This document shows, in pieces, positions 53,506 through 62,393 of a DNA stretch of 64,000 nucleotides. Under the pieces are notes generated by a model. The model was not told where the DNA came from, ran no database searches, and saw nothing but the letters and a program-made list of their open reading frames with translations. This stretch comes from Sphingomonas mali NBRC 15500 (GTDB taxonomy: Bacteria > Pseudomonadota > Alphaproteobacteria > Sphingomonadales > Sphingomonadaceae), in NCBI RefSeq assembly GCF_001598415.1, contig NZ_BCYX01000020.1, positions 29,308 to 93,307 of the forward strand, written 5' to 3'. A program made the translations under genes and the position numbers. Numbering within the stretch: the stretch's first letter is position 1; each line of letters starts with the position of its first letter.

Positions 53506-54636
53506 TTAGTGTCGAGGTGCGCAGACGCGGCGTTCTTCACCACTCGGCGTCTCCCGCCGCACTCTACCAGCGGAGCCAATCAATCCTCGGTCGAGTAGTA
53601 CCGCCGCGATTTCCCCAGCTCTGGTTTCCAGTGAATAAGCTGGCACACATCGTGCGTGACCCGCTTCCGCTATGCACGCGCGTTCAACCTCGTTCGCGAG
53701 GTAATAGCCAATTCGTTCGATTAACTGCTCTTCGCCCGTGAAGACATCGATCTCTTGACCGGGTTCGTACAGCGCGCGTACTTCGTCATTGTCGACGTGG
53801 AGCATGAATCCGCCGGCTGCGGGAATCTCGAAAGTTCTCGTGGAAGTCAGATCTTGCCATCTATCTCGTCCGACTTCGCCATGATGGACCGCTAGATTGA
53901 TCCGAGTTTCCTCGATCGCGCGCGCGAAATAATCGCCGGCCAGCGGTGCGCCGAGGACGAACGGCGCGAGGGGCGTTCCTCGGGCTAGCTTGGTCCAGCC
54001 ATTGCCGACTACGACGAAACGCCGATCGGGAAAGGCGCGCGCAACCGGGGCCAGATGCGCTGCCTTGTGCGGCGAGGCGTTGCCGATGAAGCCGATATCC
54101 CAGCGATAGGGAATGGCGCCCGGCGCGTGGCGGCGCGAATGTGCGCTGGGACAATAGCCGTGATGGACGAAGGCATGCCGTGCCGGCCCGACCAGTTTGT
54201 CGAGATAAGGTGCGTGATAGCTCTTGGTAGTGACGATGAGATCGGTCGCGGCAAGCACGGCCTCGTCCACGCCGACATGCTCGAACATCACATCGGGATA
54301 GAAGACGATCACGCGCGTACCATTCGCGCGCAGGCGAGCTACCGTCGAGTGTGCAATGTTGGTGCCTTTGATAGTCAGCATGAGCTCGACCTTGTTGAGC
54401 TCCGCGACGCGCAAGATCTCAGCATTATATTCGGCGATCGAGTTGTGCCACAGCAGGCGTGCCGCTGCGCGCGTCAGGATACTACGACCGCGCACGACGA
54501 AATTGAGCAAGTCGACCTCGGCGACGTCCCAACCAAGCGCGCGGAACCCGCCGACCAGCCCGCGTGCTGTCGAGCCGTAAAGGAACTCGCTGGCGATGAC
54601 CATCCTTATCGGACGGGCCGGATGGAGTGGGGTCAT
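53506..54636 (-). CDS. CgeB-like glycosyltransferase
   Basis: 376 residues. Pattern: PIRMVIASEFLYGSTARGLV, MLTIKGTNIAHSTVARLRAN, VIVFYPDVMFEHVGVDEAVL, WDIGFIGNASPHKAAHLAPV, IEETRINLAVHH and RTFEIPAAGGFMLHVDNDEV, typical of CgeB/DUF3880-type spore-coat-like glycosyltransferases. The ATG at 54636 is chosen as the first ATG before the conserved block; a TTG at 54660 would add eight residues. The gene is the promoter-proximal member of the long minus-strand EPS operon, just upstream of the IS remnant. Confidence 0.82.
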   Translation of the reverse strand: MTPLHPARPIRMVIASEFLYGSTARGLVGGFRALGWDVAEVDLLNFVVRGRSILTRAAARLLWHNSIAEYNAEILRVAELNKVELMLTIKGTNIAHSTVARLRANGTRVIVFYPDVMFEHVGVDEAVLAATDLIVTTKSYHAPYLDKLVGPARHAFVHHGYCPSAHSRRHAPGAIPYRWDIGFIGNASPHKAAHLAPVARAFPDRRFVVVGNGWTKLARGTPLAPFVLGAPLAGDYFARAIEETRINLAVHHGEVGRDRWQDLTSTRTFEIPAAGGFMLHVDNDEVRALYEPGQEIDVFTGEEQLIERIGYYLANEVERACIAEAGHARCVPAYSLETRAGEIAAVLLDRGLIGSAGRVRRETPSGEERRVCAPRH

Positions 54637-54877
54637 TCGGGAGCCTGCCGCGGCTCGCAATCACACATCTTTGAATCGCCTTGCCGCACTGCCGCTCCTT
54701 TGCGAATTCGACGGTTAACTCGGTCGCACCGCTATAGGGGGATAAGCGCGCGGTAAACAGCCGACATGGCTGCTCGGCGACGCTCGCTGGGCAATGCTTG
54801 CTTGATCGCAGACGAGCGCGGTGCCTATCTGCAGGGATGGACATCCGGGTTATCTGTTTTGCCGGGCGCTACGCGTC

Positions 54878-55660
54878 ATGATCGCCCGGCGGTTGAAGAA
54901 TCTGTTCGGCGGCGGCGGCGCTGGAGGCGAGGCGGCTCCGTCCAACGGCGCGCATGTTCCACCGGGCGAGCGGCTCTATGCGATCGGCGACGTTCACGGC
55001 CGGCTCGATTTGTTGACGCACTTGCTCGATGCGATCGAGCGCGACGATGCGGCCCGCGCTCCCGCGGAGACGCGGATCATCCTGCTCGGCGACCTGGTCG
55101 ACCGCGGACCGCAATCGAAGCAAGTGATCGACCAATTGTTGACGCGCGATTGGGGACCGCGGCGGCCGGTGTTTCTGAAGGGCAATCACGAGGAAGTGTT
55201 CCTGCTGACGCTCGGGGGCAATCTGGAGGCGGCGCGGTTCTGGACGCGGATCGGCGGTGCCGAGACGATGGCGAGCTACGGCGTTGACCAGGCGCTCATC
55301 GAATCGGGCGACACGCTGTCACTGTGCGAGGACTTCGCCAGGCGCGTGCCTGATGCGCACGCTATGTTCCTCAACCGCATGACAGATACTCTGGTGGTCG
55401 GCGGCTATTGCTTCGTCCATGCCGGCCTCCGTCCGGGTGTGCCGCTCGATCGCCAGAAGTCCGAGGATCTGCGCTGGATCCGCGACCGCTTTCTCGACTT
55501 CGAGGGTAGCCATGGGACGATCGTCGTCCATGGCCATTCGATCAGCCCGGCGGTCGAGGAAAGGCATAACCGCATCGGCATCGATACCGGCGCCTATGCC
55601 AGTGGGACGCTGACCGCGATCGGGATCGAGGCGGGGCATCGCTGGTTCCTCGCGACGTGA
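54878..55660 (+). CDS. Serine/threonine protein phosphatase-type metallophosphoesterase
   Basis: 260 residues. PPP-family motifs in order: YAIGDVHGRLDLL (GDxHG), IILLGDLVDRGPQS (GDxVDRG), VFLKGNHEEVFL (GNHE), and VVHGHSISPAV. It lacks long insertions, as in bacterial PrpE/ApaH-like enzymes. The ATG at 54878 follows a 240-nt divergent intergenic region in which no other gene is evident. The stop overlaps the GTG of the next gene. It may reverse phosphorylation of EPS proteins such as Wzc, an inference from position. Confidence 0.85.
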   Translation: MIARRLKNLFGGGGAGGEAAPSNGAHVPPGERLYAIGDVHGRLDLLTHLLDAIERDDAARAPAETRIILLGDLVDRGPQSKQVIDQLLTRDWGPRRPVFLKGNHEEVFLLTLGGNLEAARFWTRIGGAETMASYGVDQALIESGDTLSLCEDFARRVPDAHAMFLNRMTDTLVVGGYCFVHAGLRPGVPLDRQKSEDLRWIRDRFLDFEGSHGTIVVHGHSISPAVEERHNRIGIDTGAYASGTLTAIGIEAGHRWFLAT

Positions 55661-56862
55661 GCGGCGGCGGTGCCTCCGTCGAATTCCTGCTGCTCGCGGC
55701 GTGCTGCCGCTGGCCGACAGACGCGACCGCTATCCGCGCGGCTGACCAGACCGCGATCGACTGGCGCCGTTTCGTGAAGCTGGCGCGGCGCCACCGTGTG
55801 CAGGGGTTCGCGCGGATCGGACTGGAGGCGGCGGCGATCGCCGTTCCGCCCGGGCTTGTCGCGGCGCACCGCCGCCAGATCGCGCGCAACCTGTTGCTGC
55901 TCGACGAGGCCGCGCGGATCGCCACGATGCTGGCGGATGCCGATATTCCCACAGCGTTCCTCAAAGGCGCGACGCTCGCCGAACTGGCCTATGGCGATCA
56001 AGCGGTGAAGCAGACGCTCGACAACGATTTGCTGGTCGACCCCGGCCACGTCGCGGCGACGATCGAACTGCTCGAATCTTCCGGCTATCGCATTACCGAT
56101 CCGGCCGTGCCGCTCGATCGCAAGCGGCTGTCGGTGCTGATCGACATGGTCAAGGAATGCACCTTGGTGCGGCCAGGCAACAAGGCGATGCTCGACCTCC
56201 ATTGGCGCACGGCCTCGGTCAAAGGACTGCTTGCTGAGCCCGATCTGACGCGTGACCTGCGGATCGTGACGGTCGGCAACCATCGGTTGCCAACGCTCGG
56301 CGACGAGGCGATGATGGTCTATCTCGCGGTCCACGGCGCGCGGCACGGCTGGTCGCGGCTCAAATGGCTGGCCGATTTCAACGCATTGCTGGCGGCAAGG
56401 GATGAAGCGGCGGTGGCAGCATTGCGCGCCCGGGCGAAGCGCGACGGCGTGATGCGGGCAATGGACCTTGCCCTATTGCAGGCGAACCGCTTGTTCGGGA
56501 CGTCCGTGCCCGACGATGTCGGCCGATCGCGTCGCGTCCGCTGGCTCGCCGCTTTATCCGACGCGCTGATGCGTGGCCCCGACGAACTAGCCGAACAGCA
56601 CATGGTGCCGCGGCGCTACATGGCGGCAGGGCATGTATCGGCGTTATTGCTCAAATCGAGCCCCGCTTATCTCGTGAACGCTGCCTGGAGCAGCTGGGTG
56701 TCGACAGCGGACGCCTTGGCGCTACCGCTGCCGCCTGCCGCGCGATCACTCTATCTATTGACCAGTCCGGCCGCCCGGATTGCCCGCGCCACGCGCCGGA
56801 TCGTCGATCGGGGCTTTTCGCGAACGGCGCGGAGCCCTATGCGCGCCCGCCAGGAGAATTGA
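55657..56862 (+). CDS. Nucleotidyltransferase-fold protein (PF14907-like)
   Basis: 401 residues. GTG start overlaps the phosphatase TGA (GTGA). The fold is marked by PTAFLKGATLAELAYGDQAV, then DNDLLVDPGHVAATIELLES with the acidic pair, and MLDLHWRTASVKGLL. Such proteins are frequent in EPS and RiPP loci, and their substrate is unknown. The C-terminal third is helical and basic. Confidence 0.75.
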   Translation: MSGGGASVEFLLLAACCRWPTDATAIRAADQTAIDWRRFVKLARRHRVQGFARIGLEAAAIAVPPGLVAAHRRQIARNLLLLDEAARIATMLADADIPTAFLKGATLAELAYGDQAVKQTLDNDLLVDPGHVAATIELLESSGYRITDPAVPLDRKRLSVLIDMVKECTLVRPGNKAMLDLHWRTASVKGLLAEPDLTRDLRIVTVGNHRLPTLGDEAMMVYLAVHGARHGWSRLKWLADFNALLAARDEAAVAALRARAKRDGVMRAMDLALLQANRLFGTSVPDDVGRSRRVRWLAALSDALMRGPDELAEQHMVPRRYMAAGHVSALLLKSSPAYLVNAAWSSWVSTADALALPLPPAARSLYLLTSPAARIARATRRIVDRGFSRTARSPMRARQEN

Positions 56863-57726
56863 ATGTCGATCAAGCCGCTGCGCAAGGCCGTGTTCCCCGT
56901 CGGGGGGCTCGGTACTCGATTCCTGCCCGCGACCAAGGCGCTCCCCAAGGAGATGCTGCCGATCGTCGATCGCCCGTTGATCCAATATGCGGTCGACGAA
57001 GCGCTCGAGGCGGGGATCGAACAGATGATCTTCGTCACCGGCCGCGGCAAGTCGGCGATCGAGGATCATTTCGATATCGCTTACGAGCTCGAATCGACGA
57101 TGGCTCAACGCGGCAAGTCGATGGAGTTGCTCTACCAGACGCGCCTGAAACCGGGCGCGGTCGCCTATGTGCGCCAGCAGGAGCCGATGGGGCTGGGGCA
57201 CGCGGTGTGGTGCGCGCGCGACATCGTCGGCGACGAACCGTTCGCGATCTTCCTGGCCGACGAGTTGATGGTCGGCCGGCCTGGCTGCATGAAGCAGATG
57301 GTCGACGCTTATAATCGCGTCGGCGGCAATCTGGTTTGCGGATACGAGGTCCCACCGGAAGAGACCGATCGCTACGGCATCATCTCACCGGGGCGGCAAG
57401 ACGGCGATCTGGTCGAAGTGACCGCATTGGTGGAAAAGCCCAAGCTCGGCACCGCGCCGTCGAACCTGATGATCCCGGGGCGCTACATTCTGCAGCCCGA
57501 AGTGATGCGGGTGCTGGAGACGCAAGGAAAGGGCGCGGGCGGCGAAATCCAGCTGACCGATGCGATGGCGCAGATGATCGGCGGCCAGCCTTTCCATGCC
57601 TATAAGTTCGGCGGGCGCCGCTTCGATTGCGGCGACAAGGCCGGCTATATCCAGGCCAACATCGCGCTGGCGCTCGATCGTCCGGAAATTGGTCCGGCGG
57701 TACGGAAGTTCATCGATACGCTTTAG
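56863..57726 (+). CDS. galU: UTP-glucose-1-phosphate uridylyltransferase
   Basis: 287 residues. Diagnostic VFPVGGLGTRFLPATKALPK and EMLPIVDRPLIQYAVDEALE, FLADELMVGRPGCMKQMVDA, VEKPKLGTAPSNL and FHAYKFGGRRFDCGDKAGYI. It makes UDP-glucose, the entry point for the UDP-sugars used by the EPS genes. It directly follows the nucleotidyltransferase gene. It ends overlapping the convergent thiF-like gene by four nt. Confidence 0.95.
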   Translation: MSIKPLRKAVFPVGGLGTRFLPATKALPKEMLPIVDRPLIQYAVDEALEAGIEQMIFVTGRGKSAIEDHFDIAYELESTMAQRGKSMELLYQTRLKPGAVAYVRQQEPMGLGHAVWCARDIVGDEPFAIFLADELMVGRPGCMKQMVDAYNRVGGNLVCGYEVPPEETDRYGIISPGRQDGDLVEVTALVEKPKLGTAPSNLMIPGRYILQPEVMRVLETQGKGAGGEIQLTDAMAQMIGGQPFHAYKFGGRRFDCGDKAGYIQANIALALDRPEIGPAVRKFIDTL

Positions 57727-58499
57727 GCTACGCAGCCCCGGCAACCCGGGTCTTTTGGCAAGCGGATCGTGCGGAAGCGCAGCGACAAGCCGTCGGCAAG
57801 CAGCAAGGTGCCGGCGGTGTCCTCGCCGAATGGCACGATCGCGCGGATGACCTCGAGCGCGGCTAGGCTGCCCATCACGCCGGCCATCGCACCAAGCACC
57901 CCGACATCGGCGCAGCTGACGCCCTCGCGGTCGGGGTCGTGCCCGACGAAGCAGCGATAACAGGGCTTGTCGCTTTCCCAGCCGCGATAGACGCCGAGCT
58001 GGCCCTCGAACTGGCTGACCGCGGCCGAGACGAGCGGGATCTGCAGCGCCAATGCGGCATCGGCGACCGCCAGGCGTGTCGCGAAATTGTCGGTGCCGTC
58101 GAGCACGACATCGGCATCGGCCAGGATTTCGCGGACATTGCCCGGGTCGATCCGCACGCGGCGGCGATCGATCGTTACATCGGAATCGAGCCGGGCGAGC
58201 GCGGCGGCCGAAGCATCAGTCTTGGCAGCGCCGATATCGGACGTGCCGAACAATGTCTGGCGCTGGAGATTGGAGAGATCGACCGCATCGTCATCGACGA
58301 TCGTGATCCGCCCGATCCCGGCCCCGACAAGATATTGTAGCGCCGGCGATCCGATTCCGCCGGCGCCGACCACCACGACATGGGCGCGGCGCAAGGCCAG
58401 CTGCCCGCTCCCGCCGATTTCCTTCAACACGATATGCCGGGCGAATCGCGAAAGGTCGGTATCGGAAAGGGTCGTCGTCGAGGGGCTCACGGCCCCCAT
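57723..58499 (-). CDS. ThiF/MoeB/HesA-family adenylyltransferase
   Basis: 258 residues. ATP motif HVVVVGAGGIGSPALQYLVG, catalytic-type DLSNLQRQTLFGTSDIG, DGTDNFATRLAVADAAL, and zinc pairs CYRC and CRGC. This is the E1-like family that adenylates the C-terminus of MoaD/ThiS-type carriers. It most likely serves molybdopterin or thiamine biosynthesis. The ATG at 58499 overlaps the upstream gene by 13 nt. Confidence 0.88.
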   Translation of the reverse strand: MGAVSPSTTTLSDTDLSRFARHIVLKEIGGSGQLALRRAHVVVVGAGGIGSPALQYLVGAGIGRITIVDDDAVDLSNLQRQTLFGTSDIGAAKTDASAAALARLDSDVTIDRRRVRIDPGNVREILADADVVLDGTDNFATRLAVADAALALQIPLVSAAVSQFEGQLGVYRGWESDKPCYRCFVGHDPDREGVSCADVGVLGAMAGVMGSLAALEVIRAIVPFGEDTAGTLLLADGLSLRFRTIRLPKDPGCRGCVA

Positions 58500-58888
58500 G
58501 TAAGGGTCACGCCGACATGGTACCAGCTGTCGGTCGCAGGCGGCGGGCCGGCGATGTTGCCGCGCGTTGCCTTCTGGACGACGCCCGCGGCGAATTGCTC
58601 GACGGTCGGGCAGTTGATCGCCTTGGGCACGATCTTCACCGCCTCGCCATTGGCCGACGAGACGAGCACCACCATGTCGACCTTGACGCTGGTCTTGCCG
58701 TCGACCGGAGCCGGCGCGGCACACCGGCCCGCTGCAATCTCGTCGTGGACGAACTTGGTCATGATCGCCGCATAATCGGGAGTCGTCGTCAGCCGGAGGT
58801 CGGGCAGTTTCGACCAGTCGCTGGGGACAGCCGTCGGGACGGCCGTAGCAACAGCCGCCTGGAAGAGCAGGAAGAGTCCGAACATCAT
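58487..58888 (-). CDS. Small secreted protein, TonB C-terminal-like fold possible
   Basis: 133 residues. Signal peptide MMFGLFLLFQAAVATAVPTA, then VKVDMVVLVSSANGEAVKI and CPTVEQFAAGVVQKATRG, a pattern seen in short TonB_C-like periplasmic proteins. It lies between dut (8 nt after its end) and the thiF-like gene on the same strand. Function unknown; the fold call is tentative. Confidence 0.6.
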   Translation of the reverse strand: MMFGLFLLFQAAVATAVPTAVPSDWSKLPDLRLTTTPDYAAIMTKFVHDEIAAGRCAAPAPVDGKTSVKVDMVVLVSSANGEAVKIVPKAINCPTVEQFAAGVVQKATRGNIAGPPPATDSWYHVGVTLTWGP

Positions 58889-58895
58889 TCGCCGA

Positions 58896-59342
58896 TTATC
58901 GACCAGTGGAGCCGAAACCGCCACTACCTCGATCAGTCTCGTCGAGATCGGCCACTTCGTCCAGCGTCGCGCGTTGAACCGGGGCCGGAACGAGTTGGGC
59001 AATCCGGTCGCCGTGCGCGATATCGAATGGCTGATCGCCCAGATTGGCAAGGATCACTTTCACTTCGCCGCGATAGTCATGGTCGATCGTGCCGGGGGTG
59101 TTGAGGCAGGTGACCCCGTGCTTGAGCGCGAGGCCCGACCGCGGGCGGACTTGAACCTCGTAGCCTTCGGGAATGGCGATCGCGAAGCCGGTCGCGACCG
59201 CGTGGCGGGCGCCGGGCGCGAGCGTCAATGATTCGGCCGCGACCACGTCCATCCCGGCGGCGCCGGCGGTGGCATAAGCGGGAAGGGGCAGATCGCCGCC
59301 ATGGGGCAAGCGCTTGACGGCGATACGAATGGGAGCGGTCAT
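58896..59342 (-). CDS. dut: dUTP diphosphatase
   Basis: 148 residues. The five dUTPase motifs are present: [56 protein letters not shown] and [10 protein letters not shown]. It hydrolyses dUTP to dUMP. The ATG at 59342 is the family-like start. Confidence 0.93.
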   Translation of the reverse strand: MTAPIRIAVKRLPHGGDLPLPAYATAGAAGMDVVAAESLTLAPGARHAVATGFAIAIPEGYEVQVRPRSGLALKHGVTCLNTPGTIDHDYRGEVKVILANLGDQPFDIAHGDRIAQLVPAPVQRATLDEVADLDETDRGSGGFGSTGR

Positions 59343-59479
59343 CTGGTCTTGGGCACCTTTGCGACAGCGGCCTCGATCCGGCACGGCCGAATCAAGATCA
59401 TGGTCGCGTTGTAGGAGCCTCGACCGCGATGGGGGAAGGGGAGTTGCAAGCACCGCCCGGGTCACGCCACAAAGAGCCC

Positions 59480-59956
59480 ATGACCGACCGCTTCGAGATA
59501 GACATTGCCGTCACCGCGGAGGAATTGCGGGCCGTTTCGGACTTGTTTCGAGGCTATGCCGCCTCGCTGCCGGTTGACCTCGGCTATCAGGATTTCGCTA
59601 CCGAGCTGGCGGGTTTGCCGGGCAAATATGCCGAGCCGAAGGGCGCGTTGCTGCTCGCGCGCGACAATACCGGCACGCCGCTCGGCTGCATCGCGCTGCG
59701 TCCGCTCGATGAGGATGTTTGCGAGATGAAGCGGCTATTCCTGAAACCGGAGGCGCGCGGCTTGGGGCTGGGCCGTGCGCTGGCCGAGGCGATCATCGTG
59801 GCGGCGCGCGATCGCGGGTATCGCGAGCTCAGGCTCGACACCTTGCCGTCGATGACGAGCGCAATCGCGCTGTATGAAGGCCTCGGCTTCGAGCGTATCG
59901 ATTCCTATTACGCGCCGACCCCAGATGGGACGGTGTTCATGGCGCTGAAGCTCTAA
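59480..59956 (+). CDS. GNAT-family N-acetyltransferase
   Basis: 158 residues. Acetyl-CoA loop [20 protein letters not shown] (RGLGLG), with [20 protein letters not shown] before it and [20 protein letters not shown] after. The ATG at 59480 is preferred to 59429 because it starts just before the first strand. Substrate unknown. Confidence 0.85.
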   Translation: MTDRFEIDIAVTAEELRAVSDLFRGYAASLPVDLGYQDFATELAGLPGKYAEPKGALLLARDNTGTPLGCIALRPLDEDVCEMKRLFLKPEARGLGLGRALAEAIIVAARDRGYRELRLDTLPSMTSAIALYEGLGFERIDSYYAPTPDGTVFMALKL

Positions 59957-60594
59957 CCCAGCGCCGCCGCGATCCGATCCGCGAGCCGCGTGGCGACGTC
60001 GCCTTTGGGCAGTCTTTCCCAGCTTTCGACACCGTCGGCCGAGACGATGTGGACGGTGTTGGCATCGCCGCCCATCACGTCACCCGACACGTCGTTAGCG
60101 ACGATCCAGTCGGCGCCTTTCCTGGCCAGCTTGGCGCGGGCGTGCTCGATCACATGCTCGGTTTCCGCGGCGAAGCCGATGACCAGGCGAGGGCGGCGCG
60201 GGTTGCGGGCAAGCGTCGCGAGGATGTCGGGATTTTCGACGAGGTGGAGGGTAGGCGGACCGTTCGCGCCTTTCTTGATCTTCTGCGTCGACGGGTCGAC
60301 CCGCCAATCCGCCACCGCGGCAACCATCACCGCGGCATCGGCCGGGAGGGCGGCGTTGACCGCGGCATTCATCTCGAGCGCGGTTTCGACATCGACGCGG
60401 TCGACATCCGGCGGCGTAGGCAAGGTTACCGGGCCGGCGACCAGGGTTACCCGCGCGCCGAGCGCCGCCAGCGCGCCGGCGATCGCGAACCCCTGCTTCC
60501 CTGACGATCGATTGGCGATGTAGCGCACCGGGTCGATCGGCTCGTGCGTCGGGCCGGCGGTGACGACGATGTGGCGGCCGGTCAGCGTCGACAT
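59953..60594 (-). CDS. coaB: Phosphopantothenate-cysteine ligase (CoaB part, separate gene)
   Basis: 213 residues. VVTAGPTHEPIDPVRYIANR and SSGKQGFAIAGALAALGARV form the CTP/NADP-like fold of CoaB, followed by VMVAAVADWRVDPSTQKIKK and IGFAAETE. In most bacteria CoaB is fused after CoaC in one CoaBC protein. Here it starts at ATG 60594 as its own gene, separated from coaC by a 151-bp palindromic repeat. It joins cysteine to phosphopantothenate in CoA synthesis. Confidence 0.9.
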   Translation of the reverse strand: MSTLTGRHIVVTAGPTHEPIDPVRYIANRSSGKQGFAIAGALAALGARVTLVAGPVTLPTPPDVDRVDVETALEMNAAVNAALPADAAVMVAAVADWRVDPSTQKIKKGANGPPTLHLVENPDILATLARNPRRPRLVIGFAAETEHVIEHARAKLARKGADWIVANDVSGDVMGGDANTVHIVSADGVESWERLPKGDVATRLADRIAAALG

Positions 60595-60596
60595 GC

Positions 60597-60747
60597 CCTC
60601 ACCCTTCCGGCGCTTCGCGCCTCCTTCCCGCATCAGGTAAACAGCGCCCCGCGCTGTTTAGGTCATGCCGGGGGCATGACCGACCTGATGCGCCCGCATG
60701 CGGGAGAGGGAAGGGGCCCGCCGCCGAAGGCGGTGGGAAGGGTGAGG
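60597..60747. repeat. Highly structured intergenic palindromic repeat between coaC and coaB
   Basis: 151 bp bounded by perfect 12-bp inverted ends (CCTCACCCTTCC and GGAAGGGTGAGG). Inside are further hairpins: TAAACAGCG/CGCTGTTTA, GGTCATGCC/GGCATGACC, GGCGC/GCGCC with a TTC loop, CCGCC/GGCGG with a GAA loop, and CATCAGGT/ACCTGATG. Such nested palindromes look like a mobile palindromic (REP/RUP-like) unit. It almost exactly fills the space between the two genes. Confidence 0.82.
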
Positions 60748-60753
60748 GTCTGT

Positions 60754-61290
60754 TCACGCGCCCAGTTTCTGCTGAATCGCGGCCAATATCGCCGGCGGTT
60801 CGGGCAGACGGCCGGGACCGAATTCGCCGCAGGCCATCGGGCCTTCGTCGGGCTCCATCACGGTGACGCCGTCGCTACGCAAGGTGGCCACGTTGCGCAC
60901 GGTCGCCGGATGCTGCCACATCCGCACATTCATCGCTGGTGCCGCGAGCACGGGCTTGTCGGTCGCGAGCAGCAAGGTGGTGGCGAGGTCGTCGGCGATG
61001 CCGGCCGCCATCTTGGCCATCAGGTCCGCCGTCGCGGGGGCGACGACGATCAGATCGGCCTCGCGGCTGAGCTGAATATGGCCCATCTCGGTCTCGTCCT
61101 TGAGGTCCCACAGGGTGGTATAGACCTGTTCCTCGGACAGAGCGGCGAGCGTCATCGGGGTGACGAAATGCTGGCCGCCCGCGGTCAGGACGCATTTGAC
61201 GCCGATCCCCGCCTTTTTCGCCAGCCGGATCAATTCGGACGCTTTATACGCAGCGATGCCACCACCGACGATCAACAGGATGCGCTTCAT
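60754..61290 (-). CDS. coaC: Phosphopantothenoylcysteine decarboxylase (CoaC part, separate gene)
   Basis: 178 residues. Flavoprotein fold: ILLIVGGGIAAYKASELIRL, VLTAGGQHFVTPMTLAALSE, LIVVAPATADLMAKMAAGIA, and the PAMNVRMWQHPATVRN active-site segment, with CGEFGPGRLPEP. It converts phosphopantothenoylcysteine to phosphopantetheine using FMN. It ends seven nt before the repeat that separates it from coaB. Confidence 0.9.
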   Translation of the reverse strand: MKRILLIVGGGIAAYKASELIRLAKKAGIGVKCVLTAGGQHFVTPMTLAALSEEQVYTTLWDLKDETEMGHIQLSREADLIVVAPATADLMAKMAAGIADDLATTLLLATDKPVLAAPAMNVRMWQHPATVRNVATLRSDGVTVMEPDEGPMACGEFGPGRLPEPPAILAAIQQKLGA

Positions 61291-62393
61291 GGGGTGAGCC
61301 TCGTGACGGTGATCTTGCGGCGCTTGGGGAAGGCGGCGACGATCAGGTCCTTCAACCCGTCAGGCGCGAAGGCCAGGCCGATCAGGATCGCGGGCGCCAC
61401 CATCAGTCCCCAATAGAAGGTGTCGACGCGCCCGAACAGGCCGATCAGCGCGGCATAAGCGGTGAAGGTCGCCAAAGCGCGGATCCCGGTAAGGTCGCGC
61501 CATGCCGCCCAGCCGAACAAGGCGAACCCCATCAGTAATGCCGCCAGCCACATCGGTGCGAGGCGTAGCGCGGTCGACAAGGTCAGCGCCTCGACGAAGA
61601 AACCGAAACCGAGCATGCCGGCCCAGCCGGGCGAGGCGGGATCGACCGGCGTCACGACTTGCGCGACAGCATAAGCATGCGCGGCGACCGCGACAGCGAG
61701 CAGCCCCAGCCCGCCGGCCCATCCCAGCGCTTCACGCCGATCGCCTTCGAGCCAGGCGAGGACGACCATGATTCCGACATAGAGCGCGCTGGTTTCGCGG
61801 ATCAGCAGCGCGATCGCGCCGATGCCGGCGGCGGCGACCCAATGGCCAGGACGGCGCACCGCCAGGCTGAGCGCGATCAGCAGCCCGGCCCAGACTTCGT
61901 GGAATGCGGCGAGGTCGGCCTGGATGAACGCGCCCATCCCGCCCGCCAGCAGCACCATCGCGATGAACAATGGCGGCGGGCGCGCGAAGGCGGGGCGCAG
62001 GCGGTTGAACCAGGCGACCATGACGCCCGCGGCGAGCGCCCAGAGCAGGCCGATCACCGCCCAATGCGGCATCAGCGCCTGGACCATCGCGAGCGTCGGC
62101 AGGCGGAAGGTGATGAACGGGCGCAACGGATAATCGCCGCGCCGTAACTCTTGCGCTGCGACATCGTAATAATTGCCGCCATGGCGCACGCCGTCGACAA
62201 TCGCTTCGTAGAGGACGATGTCGGCCTGGTCGTCGCCGCGCTTGGCCGAATCGCCGCTAACCGGCGCCGGGCTGGGCACGGTAAGCGCGGTCAGCGTCGC
62301 GAGCAGCAGCAGGACGAGCCCGGCAAGCGCGAGCCGTGCCTTGCCCTTCGACAGGCCGGCGAAGCGCGAAGGTTCGGCCAGCCAGAGCGTCAT
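61287..62393 (-). CDS. Polytopic membrane protein, unknown function
   Basis: 368 residues with eight or more predicted helices. A first helix (ALAGLVLLLLATLTALTVPS) precedes a periplasmic loop (VLYEAIVDGVRHGGNYYDVA), followed by multiple hydrophobic blocks; the layout recalls glycosyltransferase GT-C/ArnT-like or DUF2029-type proteins, but no motif is definite. The ATG overlaps the ubiB stop and its stop overlaps the coaC ATG. Confidence 0.7.
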   Translation of the reverse strand: MTLWLAEPSRFAGLSKGKARLALAGLVLLLLATLTALTVPSPAPVSGDSAKRGDDQADIVLYEAIVDGVRHGGNYYDVAAQELRRGDYPLRPFITFRLPTLAMVQALMPHWAVIGLLWALAAGVMVAWFNRLRPAFARPPPLFIAMVLLAGGMGAFIQADLAAFHEVWAGLLIALSLAVRRPGHWVAAAGIGAIALLIRETSALYVGIMVVLAWLEGDRREALGWAGGLGLLAVAVAAHAYAVAQVVTPVDPASPGWAGMLGFGFFVEALTLSTALRLAPMWLAALLMGFALFGWAAWRDLTGIRALATFTAYAALIGLFGRVDTFYWGLMVAPAILIGLAFAPDGLKDLIVAAFPKRRKITVTRLTP

